Positions 37,131 through 50,033 of a DNA stretch of 64,000 nt are shown here, piece by piece. Under the pieces are notes generated by a model. The model was not told the origin of the DNA. It saw only the letters and a program-made list of their open reading frames with translations, and did no database searches. Position numbers and translations under genes: made by a program. This DNA comes from Arenicola marina (Eukaryota; Annelida; Polychaeta; Arenicolidae): NCBI GenBank assembly GCA_964019135.1, contig OZ025249.1, forward strand, positions 16,207,088 to 16,271,087, read 5' to 3'. Numbering within the stretch: position 1 is the first letter of the stretch; each line of letters begins with the position of its first letter.

Positions 37131-40100
37131 AAAGAGCGATCGCAAGAGGCCACGAAATAATTGGTAAGAGACCAAGAGACCAAGAAACAAATCACCAAAA
37201 AGTTAAGCAACGCAAACTTCATCTCCAAATGACCCTGACGTAATCGATTATAGGGAGGAAAAAATAAAGGCCAAGGTGAATGGAAAAAAAACTTTCTATA
37301 AAAGACAAGGAAATCACCCAAAACCACAAAGAAAAGGCAAAGAAACCATCGATTAAAGGTAAAGACACTATCGATAAAAAGTCAAGAGACCATCGACAAA
37401 AGGTCAAGAAACCATCGATAAAATGTGACGAAACCAGTGATGAGCTTCCAACTGCAAGACGCCATGGCCAAGAGGCCACGGAATGGCTTAGTATCGATAT
37501 GGGTGTTTTAGTGTCGGCTGCACGAGGCGCAGGTCCTCGAGGTGCTGAAAGCTCGACGTGATGAAAGAGGAATTTGGGCCCAGAATTATCTGATAGAGTA
37601 GGTGGACTTACGCCACACGTAAGACTTCCCGCAATGGATCACGTGGCAAAAAGGAATGGGGTTTTCGGTGCGATATCCCATTTCGGTCCAGATAATGTAC
37701 ATTGGTAAAGGGTACGTCATATCAACTGTTATGGCGAAACAAGAACTAGGTCAGGCCAGTCGTCAGAGACCATATGACAAGAAATACTTTCGGAAACTCC
37801 TCTTGAAATATCAAATTTAGGAATTCCTTTGTATGACGCTGTTTGAGCGTTGTATACATGTACACATGTATTATTATAATAAAGATCAAACCGAACGTTT
37901 TGCTGAACAATGGCTCCCGTTGTTTCAAGAATTTCTTTTTTGAATCGATAGAAATAGAATTCAGAAAAAAAACTCAATGGGGAAACACTTCGCTTTGCTC
38001 TAGTCTTTGACGTCACTCCGAGGAAAGCAAACGGGACATTCTCGTTGCTCTTCACATTTTTGTTTCTTTGAGTTTACTGGTAGTACATGTGCCTGTAACG
38101 GCCACTTCCACGGCACTTACGACTTGGGAGCCGGGAAAATCTCGCCGAACTATTACAAAAACAGGAGCTTGTAAACCATTGTTTAACTGGATTGCTTACC
38201 TGGTATTGACAACGTACACACATATATCATCCCAATACCATTGCAATGCTGGTATGTCCAGCATAAGTGTGTCTTTTAACAATTGTGCTCTGCTCCCATT
38301 GCTCAGTAAGGATTTTTCTACAGCAACTGCTTACCACGTAAAACATATTTAGAAAAGAAGTTTGAAGGATTGTGAAGATATTTTTGGTAAAAAAGAAAAA
38401 AGGTCTTGCAAGAGCTGTTTTAAGCTTATACGTCATCGCATTGAACAGATATTGCTCGTTTTGCTGCAGCGGGAATTGTCCAAACTATACAAGATGTAAG
38501 CCAGACACACCAAATAAGGATCGGTGGGTCCGTGTTTTAGTAGTGCCAGTTGCCACATTGACATATGCACCACTCTGCGGTTACTTTGAACACATTTTTA
38601 CGCCTACAAGAATGCTTAATGCTTTGAAGTAGGTAGATGCATACCTGTAGCGGGTACTACATGGACATGAGTAGCTTATGTATTACTCTTTACATCAATC
38701 ACTTCAACGAAGCCCTTTGTGCCACAATTTGAAAAAAAGTATAAAAAAAAGTACAATCTTGCGCGTGAAGAAGGTGGCCTCCAGTGGCGCCCTCCAGTGG
38801 CTACATGGACCGCTGACCGGGCCCCGGGGTGACCATTAACACCCGCCGTCGGTGTTTGTCAAGGGACTGATCCCTCTGACACTGGGGTACAGCGACCGAG
38901 ACGGAAGCCACGGCTCCACACTAAATCCCGTCTCAAACTCAATTATGCATGAGCGTCGCCCGCAATTCATCAGTGGTCAGGCTGAGACCTGTCGATTGAG
39001 GGCCTCAGGGAGGGGGAGCTTGGGGCTTGGGGCCAGAGTGGGGGGTGAGGGGCGGGAATGATCGGGAGGACGGAGGATGGGGAGGGGCTGTAAGGGCCGG
39101 GGGAGGGGCCGGAGGACGGAGGAGGGGAGGGGCCGGAGGACGCAGGATGGGGGAAGGGCTGGAAGGACGCAGAGGGGACGGAAAGGGGAGGCGGGGTGAA
39201 TGGAGGATGAAGGGGGCGGGTCCCGAGGAGAGTGGGGGTGGGGGATGGCAAACACCCATGGGTGAACGGAGGGGGCGTGAACTTGTCGGGGGTTGGTTTG
39301 GTTGGGGGTCCGGGCCAGGGGCCTCAGGAGACAACCTGGGTAGGGTAAATATGGCACCGGGGGAGGGTGCGGGGAGGGGTTGGACGGTTGGAGGCGTGGA
39401 AACCCGGAGCGAACGTACGGGAGAGGGGGGGGGGGGTGGCATCTGCTGTTGTGCCCGGAGACGCTTAAGGGTAGAAAGGGGTAAGAAGGATTTTGACCAG
39501 CCCAGGGTGGGGTGCAGGACACCCCCTCTCCCCCCCTCCCGCCCCCCACCGCCCGCCCTCCTGTCGATATGATGGCGGTAACAGCTGCGGCCCCTGATCA
39601 TCCATCTATCGGACCTAAGCACCGCCCACCCGCCTACCAAGCCCCCCTCCACCACCACTCGTCTCCTACACCCCTCCCCCCCCACCTCACCCTACCCCTC
39701 TCGACCACCGTTATGAAACCGGTAGTTGATAGAGACCCCGACCCAAACCGGCGACCTCACACCCCGCCACGCCCTCTGCCCTTCCCCACCCCATAAGCCC
39801 ACCCCTACCCCGCCTTACTTCCTCCATTGTGCCGCATGAGCGTCATCTGTGACCACCCGACCTAATCCCCTCATGTTATATTGCTCAACTTTCAATTAAC
39901 ATCCATTGAATCTCAACCCTCTCACCCCCCTCACCCCCTCACCCCCTCACCCCCTCACCCCCTACTTACCCCTCACCCCATCACCCCTTCCCCTCTTCCT
40001 TTGTCCACTGAAGTCCCTCATAATAGTACACTCACCCAGTAGCTAATTTCTTTATCCTGAATCACAAACCATATCTCTGTCATGGAACTACCCCCCCCCC

Positions 40101-41317
40101 CCCCCGGACACTCTCAAACACCTCCAATCATTCTGTCTCGTTCTTTCGCCATCCCTCGGCCAGTTGCCCCCCACCCCGATGGGATGTCATAAATTCATGC
40201 ATGCAGGACTGACTGGACCCCAAAGGACAAGAAGAACCCTGGATTGTTCTCTTTCTACCAGCTTTTCCGGATTATCTCAGCGACCCGTGTGTCTCTCTGC
40301 GGGTGATCCATCACGCCGGCTGTCCTGGATCACAGGAGCAGATCGCCGGACGCACAGTGTATGTTTATCCGGATCAGCCCAGCGGCCGCCGAGGTTGTGT
40401 GCGCTGACGAGGTCATCAAGGGATGGCGCGGTTTGATTGTTTGTCTTTTGCGTACAAAGGTGGCTCAAACCACCAATTTATTCACTCATGTACCTGTCCG
40501 GTGTCGTTGATGCCTGGAGTGGAAAGGCGAGCATGTGATTGTTTGGTTTAAAGCTTTTCAAACAGTTGTTTCCTGGCAAACGATCTCAGGATCCAGATTT
40601 GTTACACATTATGGCCTGATTAACACAGAAATTGTTATGTTCTTATCAGTTCATTATATCTGAAATTCATTTTGCCTGGAACCCGCTCTAACATGGTGTG
40701 ATAAACCGGTGAACTACACAAATAGGCGACATAGGGCACGTTTCTATTATACAAATCTGGTGGGGTGGGGGGGGGGAGGGGAGGGGGAGGGGTTCCGCGG
40801 GGGCCTTCATGCCTGAGAGAGCGGATATGTTTTCTTGTGATGAAAAAGATACCTCTATAGAGAGGATATCTTAAAAATTGCGACCGGGGGTAGGGGGGGG
40901 GGGGGCTCTGAACATGTGCGTTCATAGAGCGGGTTGCCGGGAAAAAAAAGCCCTTCCGAGCGGATTTTGTCGGTATAACGCCCCGACCGAGCGACAATTC
41001 AGCAATTTATTGAGGGTAGTAGTTCGTAGTTCGAACTAAACGGTAAGCTGTCATGCTAAAAAGACCTTTTCTGGACGATATTACCACGGCAATTTCAAGC
41101 AAATGCTACAATCGTTACAATCGTAAAAATGGCGACCTATCACATCAGTCTCATATGCAGATTTGGGCGAAAAATATCTGTTTAGCCAGTCGTAATTAGG
41201 ACTAACCTCTGTAGGTCATATCGCGACAATGGGAAGTCCAGATATAGTGTATGTATATTGGAGTACCCGCTCACTCTCCGCGACGAAAGGATCTTAAGTG
41301 GAGCATGGTTCTCGCAG
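37131..41317. other. Intergenic with G/C-rich stretches, no gene recognised
   Basis: 37140-37450 is purine-rich with loosely repeated AAGAAACCATCGATAAA motifs. 39000-39450 is G-rich. 39500-39800 is C-rich. 39915-39985 is a short CCCCTCAC 8-bp repeat, and a C15 tract lies at 40091-40105. G-rich sequence occurs at 40760-40790 and 40890-40910. Several overlapping frames at 39.0-39.7 kb are compositional. Confidence 0.6.
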
Positions 41318-41425
41318 ATTGGTACAGGTGGGGCTCGAACCGTGCACCGGCCGCGTTGGCTGACATAGCAAAGCACCCTCGACAATAGGTAACGCGCTCC
41401 CAACTGGGCCATCGAGTGTTCCCAC
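41318..41425 (-). repeat. tRNA-like SINE fragment
   Basis: On the minus strand an A box (TGGCCCAGTTGGGAGCG, complement at 41395-41411) precedes a B box (CACGGTTCGAGCCCC, complement at 41331-41345). The A-to-B distance is longer than in a simple tRNA, so a tRNA-derived repeat or an intron-bearing tRNA relic is more likely. A second B-box-like GGTTCGAACCC occurs on the plus strand at about 41568, so two tRNA-like pieces lie head to head. Confidence 0.45.
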
Positions 41426-41699
41426 GCACGGCTGAAGCTGGGGCCGGACTACGGAAGAAAAGAAAATTGCCAATGGTTGAAGGGTTGATTGGATAATCGT
41501 GTGTTGGCGTGGGTAGCGGGCAGGCCGTCTGGGGTGAGGTCTCGTGTCGGCGGTCGGAGGTTCGAACCCAGGGGACACGGAACCTCTCAACCCTTGATGG
41601 TCTCTATTGGTGATATATCACCCGGTGAACCAGGCATTGCGTTATGTATTGTATGGGGCACAACTTTTGGAGGACAAAAAGACCCAATGGATTCTCATT

Positions 41700-42470
41700 T
41701 GTTATGACCGCCTCACTGACACTCACCAGCTGTATGACCGCCTCACCCAGCCACAGCAGCTATATGACCGCCTCAGCCAGTCTCACCAGCTATGTGACCA
41801 GTCTCACCCAGTCTCACCAGCTATATGACCGCCTCACCCAGTATCACCAGCTATGTGACCGCCTCACCCAGTCTCACCAGCTATATGACCGCCTCACCCA
41901 GTCTCACCAGCTATATGGCCGCCTCACCCTGTCTCACCAGCTATATGACCGCCTCACCCAGTCTCACCAGCTATGTGACCGCCTCACCCAGTCTCACCAG
42001 CTGTATGACCGCCTCACCCAGTCTCACCAGCTATATGACCGCCTCACCCAGTCTCACCAGCTATATGACCGCCTCAGCCAGTCTCACCAGCTATATGACC
42101 GCCTCCCCCAGTCTCACCAGCTATATGACCGCCTCACCCAGCCTCACCAGCTATATGACCGCCTCACCCAGTCTCACCAGCTATGTGACCGCCTCACCCA
42201 GTCTCATCAGCTATATGACCGCCTCAAACAGTCTCACCAGCTATATGACCGCCTCACCCAGTCTCACCAGCTATTTGACCGCCTCACCCAGTCTCACCAG
42301 CTATTTGACCGCCTCACCCAGTCTCACCAGATATTTGACCGCCTCATCCAGTCTCACCAGCTATTTGACCGCCTCACCCAGTCTCACCAGCTATTTGACC
42401 GCCTCACCCAGTCTCACCAGCTATTTGACCGCCTCACCCAGTCTCACCAGCTATATGGCCGTCTCACCGG
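41700..42470. repeat. 30-bp minisatellite
   Basis: About 25 copies of a 30-bp unit built from CTATATGACCGCCTC then ACCCAGTCTCACCAG. From about 41820 the period is exactly 30 with substitutions only. Upstream, one copy has an extra base and shifts frame. Two forward frames stay open (a decapeptide LYDRLTQSHQ and a second, MTASPSLTSY), the other is closed, and the frame switches inside the array. This argues for a non-coding minisatellite rather than a repeat protein. Confidence 0.94.
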
Positions 42471-43194
42471 TTTGAATATTTACCGAAACAAATTGATCTT
42501 GTCGTCTGTCGTTTAGGGACATGTCGGTCTAGGAACCTCTCCGCTCTTGGAATACCCCCCCCCACCCGACCCCCGCCATCACATCACAACCACTCTGATC
42601 CATCTACCCCGACGTGACTCTGAGACTCTCCGCAATTGGTCCTATCACCCCCTTCCTGCGTGCCTTTCTCATAATTCCATATCTCAGGCAACCTTCAATC
42701 GCGGCCCCGAAACCCTGCCCCAAAACCCTGCCCTTCCCCACCCCCCTCCCCCCAACCTCCACCCTGCCGCTGCCGACCTCATCCCCCTCCCCCTCCCCCT
42801 TCGCCAATCTCTGGTCTGGCCCTTCCTCGTCACCACCCCTCTCCATCCCCCACCCGCCGTCGCCGACCGTCCGTGCCCTCCAAGCCGCCAACCCCTCGTC
42901 TGGTTCCTTCCGCCTCGGCATCCCCGTCCCCCGTCCATTACCCCCCCCCCCCGCCCCCCTCCGCTGCAGCCACCTGTGGGGACGAGATGAAGGTCCCGTA
43001 TGACCGTCATCCCTGCCACGAATTCTGATTGATATCTCTCTCAATATTTCCGTCGGGTGAAAGAAAAAAAAATTAGGTGTACAGGAGGGGGGAGGGGTGT
43101 TTCCAAGAAAGCCGCTAGGCGTGCGATGTCCAAGAGACTTGAGGGTACTCGGGGGAGTCCACACTTAATGATTATCTACTCCACCCGGTCTCCG
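42471..43194. other. C-rich intergenic sequence
   Basis: C-rich low complexity from about 42555 to 42965 with poly-C near 42940, then a poly-A and G-rich stretch near 43060. Overlapping frames on both strands are Pro- or Gly-rich artefacts. Confidence 0.65.
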
Positions 43195-43380
43195 GCCCCT
43201 CCTGTCAGCCCCGTCCCCACTCCATTCCACCCTCGCGCCCCTCCTTTCAGCCCCGTCCCCACCCCATCCCCCCATCGCGTCCCTCCTCTCAGCCCCGTCC
43301 CCACCCCATTCCACCCTCGCGCCCCTCCTATCAGCCCCGTTCCCACCCCATCCCCCCATCGCGCCCCTCTTCTCAATCCT
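43195..43380. repeat. 42-bp tandem repeat with 84-bp dimer structure
   Basis: CAGCCCCGTC starts at 43206, 43248, 43290 and 43332, giving a 42-bp unit. Alternate copies end in ATTCCACCCTCGCG or ATCCCCCCATCGCG, so the real repeat unit is an 84-bp dimer present about twice. Confidence 0.88.
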
Positions 43381-46300
43381 GGAATGGGCCCACCTTAGAG
43401 GACATCTGAGCTTCCAGCCGCTTTCAGGCACTGGTCATTCAATGTGTCAGAGGTCTAGATTTGTAAACCCCGTACCTTCATTGGCCTTGAACTGTGGCAT
43501 GCACGGTCTTATACGCGAACTTATTAAAGCAATAACGTGTAGGTCATAACAGTTAGATTCCCTGACATACTTTGGGACATCGAATGTGAAAGCGGGGATT
43601 TGCCTTGTGTGGATTGCAACACAACATTTGGTAATCTCTTCTTACTTGACATGTTATAGACCTTAAGAATTGGTTTTTTTTATCTAGATTAGGACTGGGG
43701 AATTCACAGACGTTGCAGACCCCGAACCAATCTGGCGTCTGAAGGGTGAGAGTTGGGGGGGCTGGGTGCATCTGTACCGTGAATAACACTTCATCGCGAC
43801 AGCCGAGACGAGTTTGATTTCCAAGAGCTGCTTTGCCACATTTTAGTCCGTGTACACAAAAGTGGCTTAGACCCCCACCCACACATGACCCTATGAGCCG
43901 TGTCCCATTCTGCCTCTTCGCCCTACCAAATAGGCCACCAGCTGGGGGAGCAATTCCCCAACGATTAATCAAAAAAGTAAAATAAAAAGCTTAAACCCAC
44001 TTAGCAGACAACAGGCATTCTGCAACAAGCATACATAAGAACGCCAACCCTCGTTATCTCGCAATAGCCACGGCACTTAGCGATAAACGACTTCGTTTTT
44101 TCTCCCTCTCCCACCCATCGTCCTGAGGAGTTGGCCAAATGGTCAATAATGACGCCATTTTAGGTGTAGTACGGCTGGGCCACGGTCCCAGCGGCGGTGG
44201 CGGCGGCCACCAGGGGATCGTGATTTGTCTAATTGTTTTTTTCAGCGGATATCCGTGGCTGCTGAATAGGACTAGAACCTGCACGGTATGGCGCCCTCCC
44301 CTCGTGGCTATCGGCCATTAGACCGCCGATAAGGCTCGACTCCGGGAGGGCTAACTGCCATAACCGCCATCCAATTGAATGAGTTACGACGCTGTGCCGA
44401 CCACTTTAGCATACAGATAGCGTCGAAATAACAATCTCCACGCCGGAAGTGCAGGCCCGGAAGTTCAGGCGCCGTATACGCATCGCCGGAGTATCTGGAA
44501 TAATCTCACGCCGTAATAGCGCTCCAAAAAGTCAAGCCAGCCGCAAGGGGTGATAACAGGTGGCGTCCTCTATTGGCGGGAGAGTGTCACGCGGTGGTTG
44601 CCTGAGCCGCGGCGAGACAACAGTGGCGAGAGGCAACTCTTCACAACTTTAGCTCCTGACGTATGTGAGTCTACCAGTGGTGGACCCAGGAAGGGGGAGG
44701 GGGCACAGAGGGGAAATGTTTCTCACCGCATTCGCCGTAAAATAAATGGTGCCCCCCCCTTTCCTAAATTTCTGGATCGGCCCCCCCACGTCCCTCTGTG
44801 TCCTTTGCTACCTCCTCTATTACCACCCACTACCAACTGTAGCTGTATCACACCCCCCCTCTCCCCACCAGGCCATCGGTCTTTAACCCCCGATGATATC
44901 CCACCCCTCCACCCCATCCCTCCTCCCACCCCACCCCACGGCTCTCCCCACCCAGCCGTCTCTCCAGCAGTTAGGTCGTTCGGGCGCGATTTATCCTCCG
45001 TTGATAAGACACTGTGATTTGGAGCCAGCTGCAGATCCAATATTCCACATCCCAGGAGACGGTTACCGCCTAGTAAGCGCGCGCGACTCGTGACAGGTCG
45101 TGCCCCCCGGGCGTCGCGTGGAAACCGAAGCCACACCATTTTGTTTCTTGACGTCATCAGGGGATGGAACCAGTCTATAAGTGTCGCGGGCGCCGTGTCT
45201 TGAGTGGCCATGGGCTGGTGGTGACGGTGGTGACAGTGGTGACGGTGGCCAGGTCTCCACCAGACATGTTTGTGCCAAGGAAACGATACTGTAACAATGA
45301 CAAAGGAAACGACGTAGTAGCTTACATATAACACCATGATACAAAATAATTCTGGTTCGGCATTACAAGATCTGAAAAAAATGAAAAAATGCACGAGAAG
45401 ATGCATGTAGTCCTGAGCGAGTGATTATAGTTATAGCAGATTATAACAATTATAATTAGACTATCATCAGACACCGAACAATTTCATCATGCGTTTAGCA
45501 TTGATATACACTATTTTAATACATAAATTGTATATAAAGACCAAAGAATTCACTGAAATCACACGCATCTGCGGATAAAAAAATACGTTTAGTGACACAT
45601 CTATATTCGATGTAAATTGGTGGTATATGGACCTGATCGTAAATAACAGTCGGTTTCACAGAAGCGACATTTTTAGGTGTACATTATGAATATAGCGAGA
45701 GTTTGCGCTGGTGTCGTTTATTATATTGCGTTAAAGATCAAAGTTTTGCGATGGACGCGGTGTTAACTCGGTGCCAACATCCCTCATCGCCTTCCCAAGC
45801 AAATGGCGTAATTTACAACTCAAAACCAATCACCAGGAACCCCTAACGACAGGTTAACCTCAATGTACAGGGACATCGCACTGGACATCATACCACTATC
45901 ACCAACTCCTCCCTGCCCACACAATTATTCTCTTCCACCCCATCCTCCATCCACCCCTTCCCTTCCACCACCGCCACCCCCCCTCCCCCCCTCCCTCCAC
46001 GCTCCCCCAGCCCTTCATCCTGTAGCCTCAAGGCTGACCACTCCACGTTGAAGGGCGTGTGACCCCGCTTGACCCGTAATAACCCATAATAAACGAGCAG
46101 CTCGCATCACGAGAAATTAATCTTGAGACATGTTAATAAAGGGATAAGTGTGCCAAAGGGAGACCCATCATTCTTCAAGAGACCCTAGTGCAAGGTGCAT
46201 TCCCCCATCGGCTGCCAGGCAACTCCCGATGACTGTTCCACGAGGGGAAGGAAGGGTGAGGTGGGGGGGTGGGGGGGGGGATCCCATCTGGATATTGGAG

Positions 46301-49300
46301 TACCAGCTGTCGCATCTGTTGGCCATTGGCTTCGGAAGATTGATCCCAATCCATGCACACTTGGCGTGTTTTCGGCCCTGCCATATGGACATTTTTATTG
46401 GTAATGCCTATTGCGGGTCCATAATCTAAACTCTCACCCTCCTCTCCAAAAATAACATTACATTGAGAAAGGCGGGGGGTGGCCGCGGGGGTAGCCGCAG
46501 GGGGGGGGGTTGCCGCGGGGGGTGACTGCGGGGGTGGCCGCGGGGGGGGGGGGGGTGGCCGCGGGGGTGGGTGGAGTTGCGTTCCATATAAAAACCATTG
46601 TTCGTATTGGCCATACCAGGAATAAACTGTTTAAACATGGCGAGAGGTATTGCGGGAGCGATTACACAACGAAGGATCATGCCATATCCCTGCCATATGA
46701 TCACACGTACCCCTGAGAGATAAGAAGCGCCAACTAAGACAGCAAGCACCAGACTCACATCTCTAGAACTAAGGTGTATATATATATATAACCCAAAACA
46801 AAGTCCCATCTTAAAAATCATCTATGATGAATAATCGTTTATTTTACAAGAACACAATGAAAACACACACAGTCTCGATGTATTTTGGCATATTATGGCG
46901 AAAGTTAGAAAAAGAGTATATATTTACTCTGACCTTGTCGCTGACATCGCGAGGGGGAGTCACATATCGAAAGATTAAAACAATGTCAAACACCAACACG
47001 AGAACCCAGCATTATGATACTTTATTTACACATCTCATATATTTATTGATCTTTCTTAAATGACAAATCACAACGAACCCTTTCCTCCATGGTGAAGTCG
47101 TATTCCGCGTCTAGTGTGCTATCTATTGTAACACAGAAGGGGATAAAACGCTAGAGGGGATGGGGAGGGTGGGCGGGGCTTAAATACCAGGATCCAAGTC
47201 ATGGATCCACACTCTGTCTGGTATTTAACAGGACAGCGGTCCCTGCACCCCAATTACTGTTGTTGTAGGGTCCTTGTCAGCCGCTCTGATTCTGTCAATG
47301 CTGACTGTTTGCCGTGATAATCTTAATCGGCGGTGGCATTCGATGTGGTAATTAAATTCAATATTTATCATCGTCGGAATCGTATTTCCCATAATGCCCA
47401 CAGTGCGTTTAAAAGTCCTCAGCGGTTATTTTCTCCTTGGCGGAGCCACCGATCCAGACAAACTAATCTCACAGGCAATCAGCCTAAAGCACACAATACC
47501 CAGCATCATAGGGTTAATGGCACAATTTGCCCGCCAGCTCGCAATTGAAATAATTTATTCGTATTCCGCCTTCAATTGTGCCATATATGAACTGTATTGG
47601 TCACCCTCTGTGGTTCTCATTTCCTGTCCAGACGTACTGCGGACTCCAGTCTATAACTGCATATACCTCTCTTAGGCGGATATCCCATTGCCACCACCGT
47701 CTGAAGACCCACAGAAAGGTCATCTTTGCCGCCAAACCCATTCCCCCACACCCCAGCCACCCCTACCCCACCCGTCCATACCTGGGTGGGTGCGACCATA
47801 AGGCAGGCCATAGCCCGTGATCCACTCACCCACTGTCCTTGGTCTTTCGCCTTCCATTAACACTGCGGGGTTCGTGTTTCTGCCACCAGCAAGGACTGGC
47901 GCGGTTCTTGTCTTTATCAAACTCGATTAATGGCTTATCTGGTCCGTCAGCAGTCATACCATACATACTGTCTCTGTCATTGTTGCATCCAGGTCATTAT
48001 TAAGCTATTTCAGTAAAATAGAGAAGATTCAAATCGATTTCTCTGCAGCAGAAAACTTACATATTATCTTTTCTCTTTAAATGTAAAACGTTTACTAATA
48101 AGCTTTGCTAATCGAGCCTTACTATCAGAACTCCTTTATTCCTACATTTTTCTCATTTATACGCATTATTTTTTAATGCAATGCATGCCAATGCAGCTGC
48201 AGCATGGCATCCGTATATCAAAAACAACACCGAGGGACTCGAACCCCCGACCGTGAGCAAGTTTGACATTGTGATATGTATTCCCAACGTCATCATTCAC
48301 TATCCGTTACCACCATTCGTTCATGCCATGTCCGAACTGTCGTAGGAGGCGGATACGAGAGAGGCATTTCAGTTCCTTAACGAGCTGCAATCCTCCAATG
48401 AGGCGGTTACAGTTTAATTAGCGAGATTTGTATTTTAGGGGGAGGCATTTAAGTTACTTTGTGGGTGACTAGTTCGTCACCTCGTTAAATACAAAACGCG
48501 CCCGTGAGGTGGAGCTACCCGGTTTTTTTACGATTTTACGCGCCATTTTACGCGCCATTGGCAGCTAACCCAGTGAGCCATGCACGGCCTCCGGGCAGAT
48601 AGAGACACCCCTATACCGCCCGTCAATGGCCATCTGCAGCCTAACTGCTCTAGTCGAGATTGACGACACCACCTTGGAAGCAATAAAGCACCGTTGCGAT
48701 GCCATTCCAACATGTTTTGCCAATACAGTTGATTGGCTGGTGTGGGTGCGGGTTGGGGGTGGCGCGGGGGTAGAGGACGTGGTGGCTGGCCGGGGTGGGG
48801 AGCCATCGTTGTCAGTATGCTTCGGACAACGGCTGGGCGCCTTCTTGTAAGGGATGAGGGGCAGTGGTGGTGGGGGCTTTAGTCGGGTCGATCGGTGCAA
48901 GTGTCTTTTACTGCCTCGTCTTCATTTAAATCTGTCTCTGAGATTTGCTAGCAAAGTACCTGTTTCAGGAGAATGTATGCATATACTTGCATGTACCTTT
49001 CAAACTGACCGTCCGCAGTTGCATGGTAAGAGTCCAAACATGACGAATGAAAAATACACATATATAGATATACGGTACAATATAACCATCTGTTGCATTA
49101 CTACAGTACGGATGTCTTCTCAGCCTACTGGTGTTCACCCTAACCATTGACGTAAACTAGATTTATGAAGTATGTCATCAGAACAGATTTACCGATCAGG
49201 GGTAGAAGGTGAGGGAGCGGGAGGGGTGGCGGCTGTGCAGGAGAGTGTGCACCTTTGCACGGTCTGAAGTATTATGCCCCCCCCCCACCTTCTCCAATAA

Positions 49301-49430
49301 GCCACACCTCAACTCAACATGTGCGATATTGGCTGCCCTAGATGGAGGCACTTCACATTAATTGTGATTGGGTTAAGCGCATTCGACGCTAGTTTTGTGT
49401 AACCCGTCCTGTTCCTTCTTTCTTTAACAG
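43381..49430. other. Intergenic or 5' intronic sequence with minor repeats
   Basis: tRNA-like boxes occur on the minus strand at 44262-44335 (GGTTCTAGTCC B box) and at 48234-48248 (GGGGGTTCGAGTCCC). 44673-44787 has weak inverted ends around CCAGTGGTGGACCCAGG and CTGGATCGGCC, a possible MITE. 46468-46580 is an irregular GGCCGCGGGGGT repeat with a G14 run. The upstream receptor exons (signal peptide and first beta strands) must lie here or further left; I could not find them. Confidence 0.5.
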
Positions 49431-49475
49431 AACGTCCGGAGCCAGATTCTGACGGCAACCGGACTGCTCATACTG
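49431..49475 (+). CDS. Nicotinic acetylcholine receptor subunit, 45-bp exon (loop D region)
   Basis: Encodes NVRSQILTATGLLIL in phase 0, flanked by a pyrimidine-rich acceptor ending TTTAACAG and the donor GTGAGT. A 45-bp exon at this point is a classic feature of nicotinic receptor genes; vertebrate counterparts read like KNQVLTTNIWLQM. It encodes the strand carrying binding loop D. The loop D tryptophan of alpha-7 (W in NIWLQ) is replaced by Leu here by my alignment. The protein is a subunit of a pentameric plasma-membrane ligand-gated channel. The preceding exon, expected to end in a DVDEK-like motif, was not found. Confidence 0.9.
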
Positions 49476-49926
49476 GTGAGTCACGTGACACTTCTCACAA
49501 TCAACGAATACGCCATAATTCAGAGCGCATTAATTGATAAACGGATAGAGTTTGGCGCCAAGAATTGTAGGGAATTGTGGGTGCGATTTGCACGAAGAAC
49601 CCCGTCAAGTGCAGATCCTGGATTCGCCCGTTTCTATGCCCAGAATAATGCATAAACAAACAAATGGTTATTAACTATTGTATTAACGAAAAAGGCATAA
49701 TACACAGACAACCTTATTATTTAAAATAAAAAGCCATAAATAGTTCAATTTTCACGGATCTTTCTTTGCTGAATTCCCGGGTACCAGTAGGCTTAGTTCA
49801 AGGTCATGGGTTTGTGCCCTGAGACTTGAATCAGGGGCATGTTTTTAGCCAACCCAATTTAGTCGCCACGTGTACAGAAGTGTCATTTAACCCCAACATC
49901 TTCACTTCATTTCCTCTTGGTTTCAG
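49476..49926 (+). other. Intron of the receptor gene with a SINE remnant
   Basis: A 451-bp intron with GTGAGT donor and CTTGGTTTCAG acceptor. Positions 49780-49850 contain GGTCATGGGTTTGTGCCC and GGGGCATGTTTTT, matching the B box and body of the SINE at 18905-19015, so a decayed SINE copy lies here in plus orientation. Confidence 0.8.
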
Positions 49927-50033
49927 GCGTGGAAAGATGAGCGGTTGACGTGGAGACCAGAAGACTACAATCTCAATGAGATAGTAGTGGAGGCCAGCCA
50001 TCTGTGGGTGCCAGAGTTTGCCGTCATCAACGG
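49927..50033 (+). CDS. Nicotinic acetylcholine receptor subunit, exon with loop A
   Basis: 107 bp encoding AWKDERLTWRPEDYNL, then NEIVVEASHLWVPEFAVING, entering in phase 0 and leaving after two bases of the Gly codon. The LWVPE motif corresponds to the WxPD motif before loop A. The conserved loop A tyrosine (alpha-7 LLYNS) is Ile here (AVING). The exon ends CAACGG followed by GTGAGT. Its last 56 bp are the seed of the tandem array that follows, and exon and array are almost identical, so short-read or transcript mapping here would be ambiguous. Joining to 57854 restores Gly-Ala-Glu-Glu in frame. Confidence 0.95.

Noticed and set aside
41644-42516. A 290-codon frame of repeated LYDRLTQSHQ that could look like a repeat protein
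   Set aside because: A second forward frame is equally open, the frame switches where one copy has an extra base, and substitutions are not biased to synonymous sites. It is a stop-free minisatellite.
43553-43972. A 139-codon minus-strand frame with scattered cysteines
   Set aside because: No recognisable motif spacing or homologue, and length is possible by chance at this composition.
44673-44787. MITE with CCAGTGGTGGACCCAGG-type ends
   Set aside because: Only one end is convincing and the right end is degraded, so it is mentioned within the region entry rather than called.
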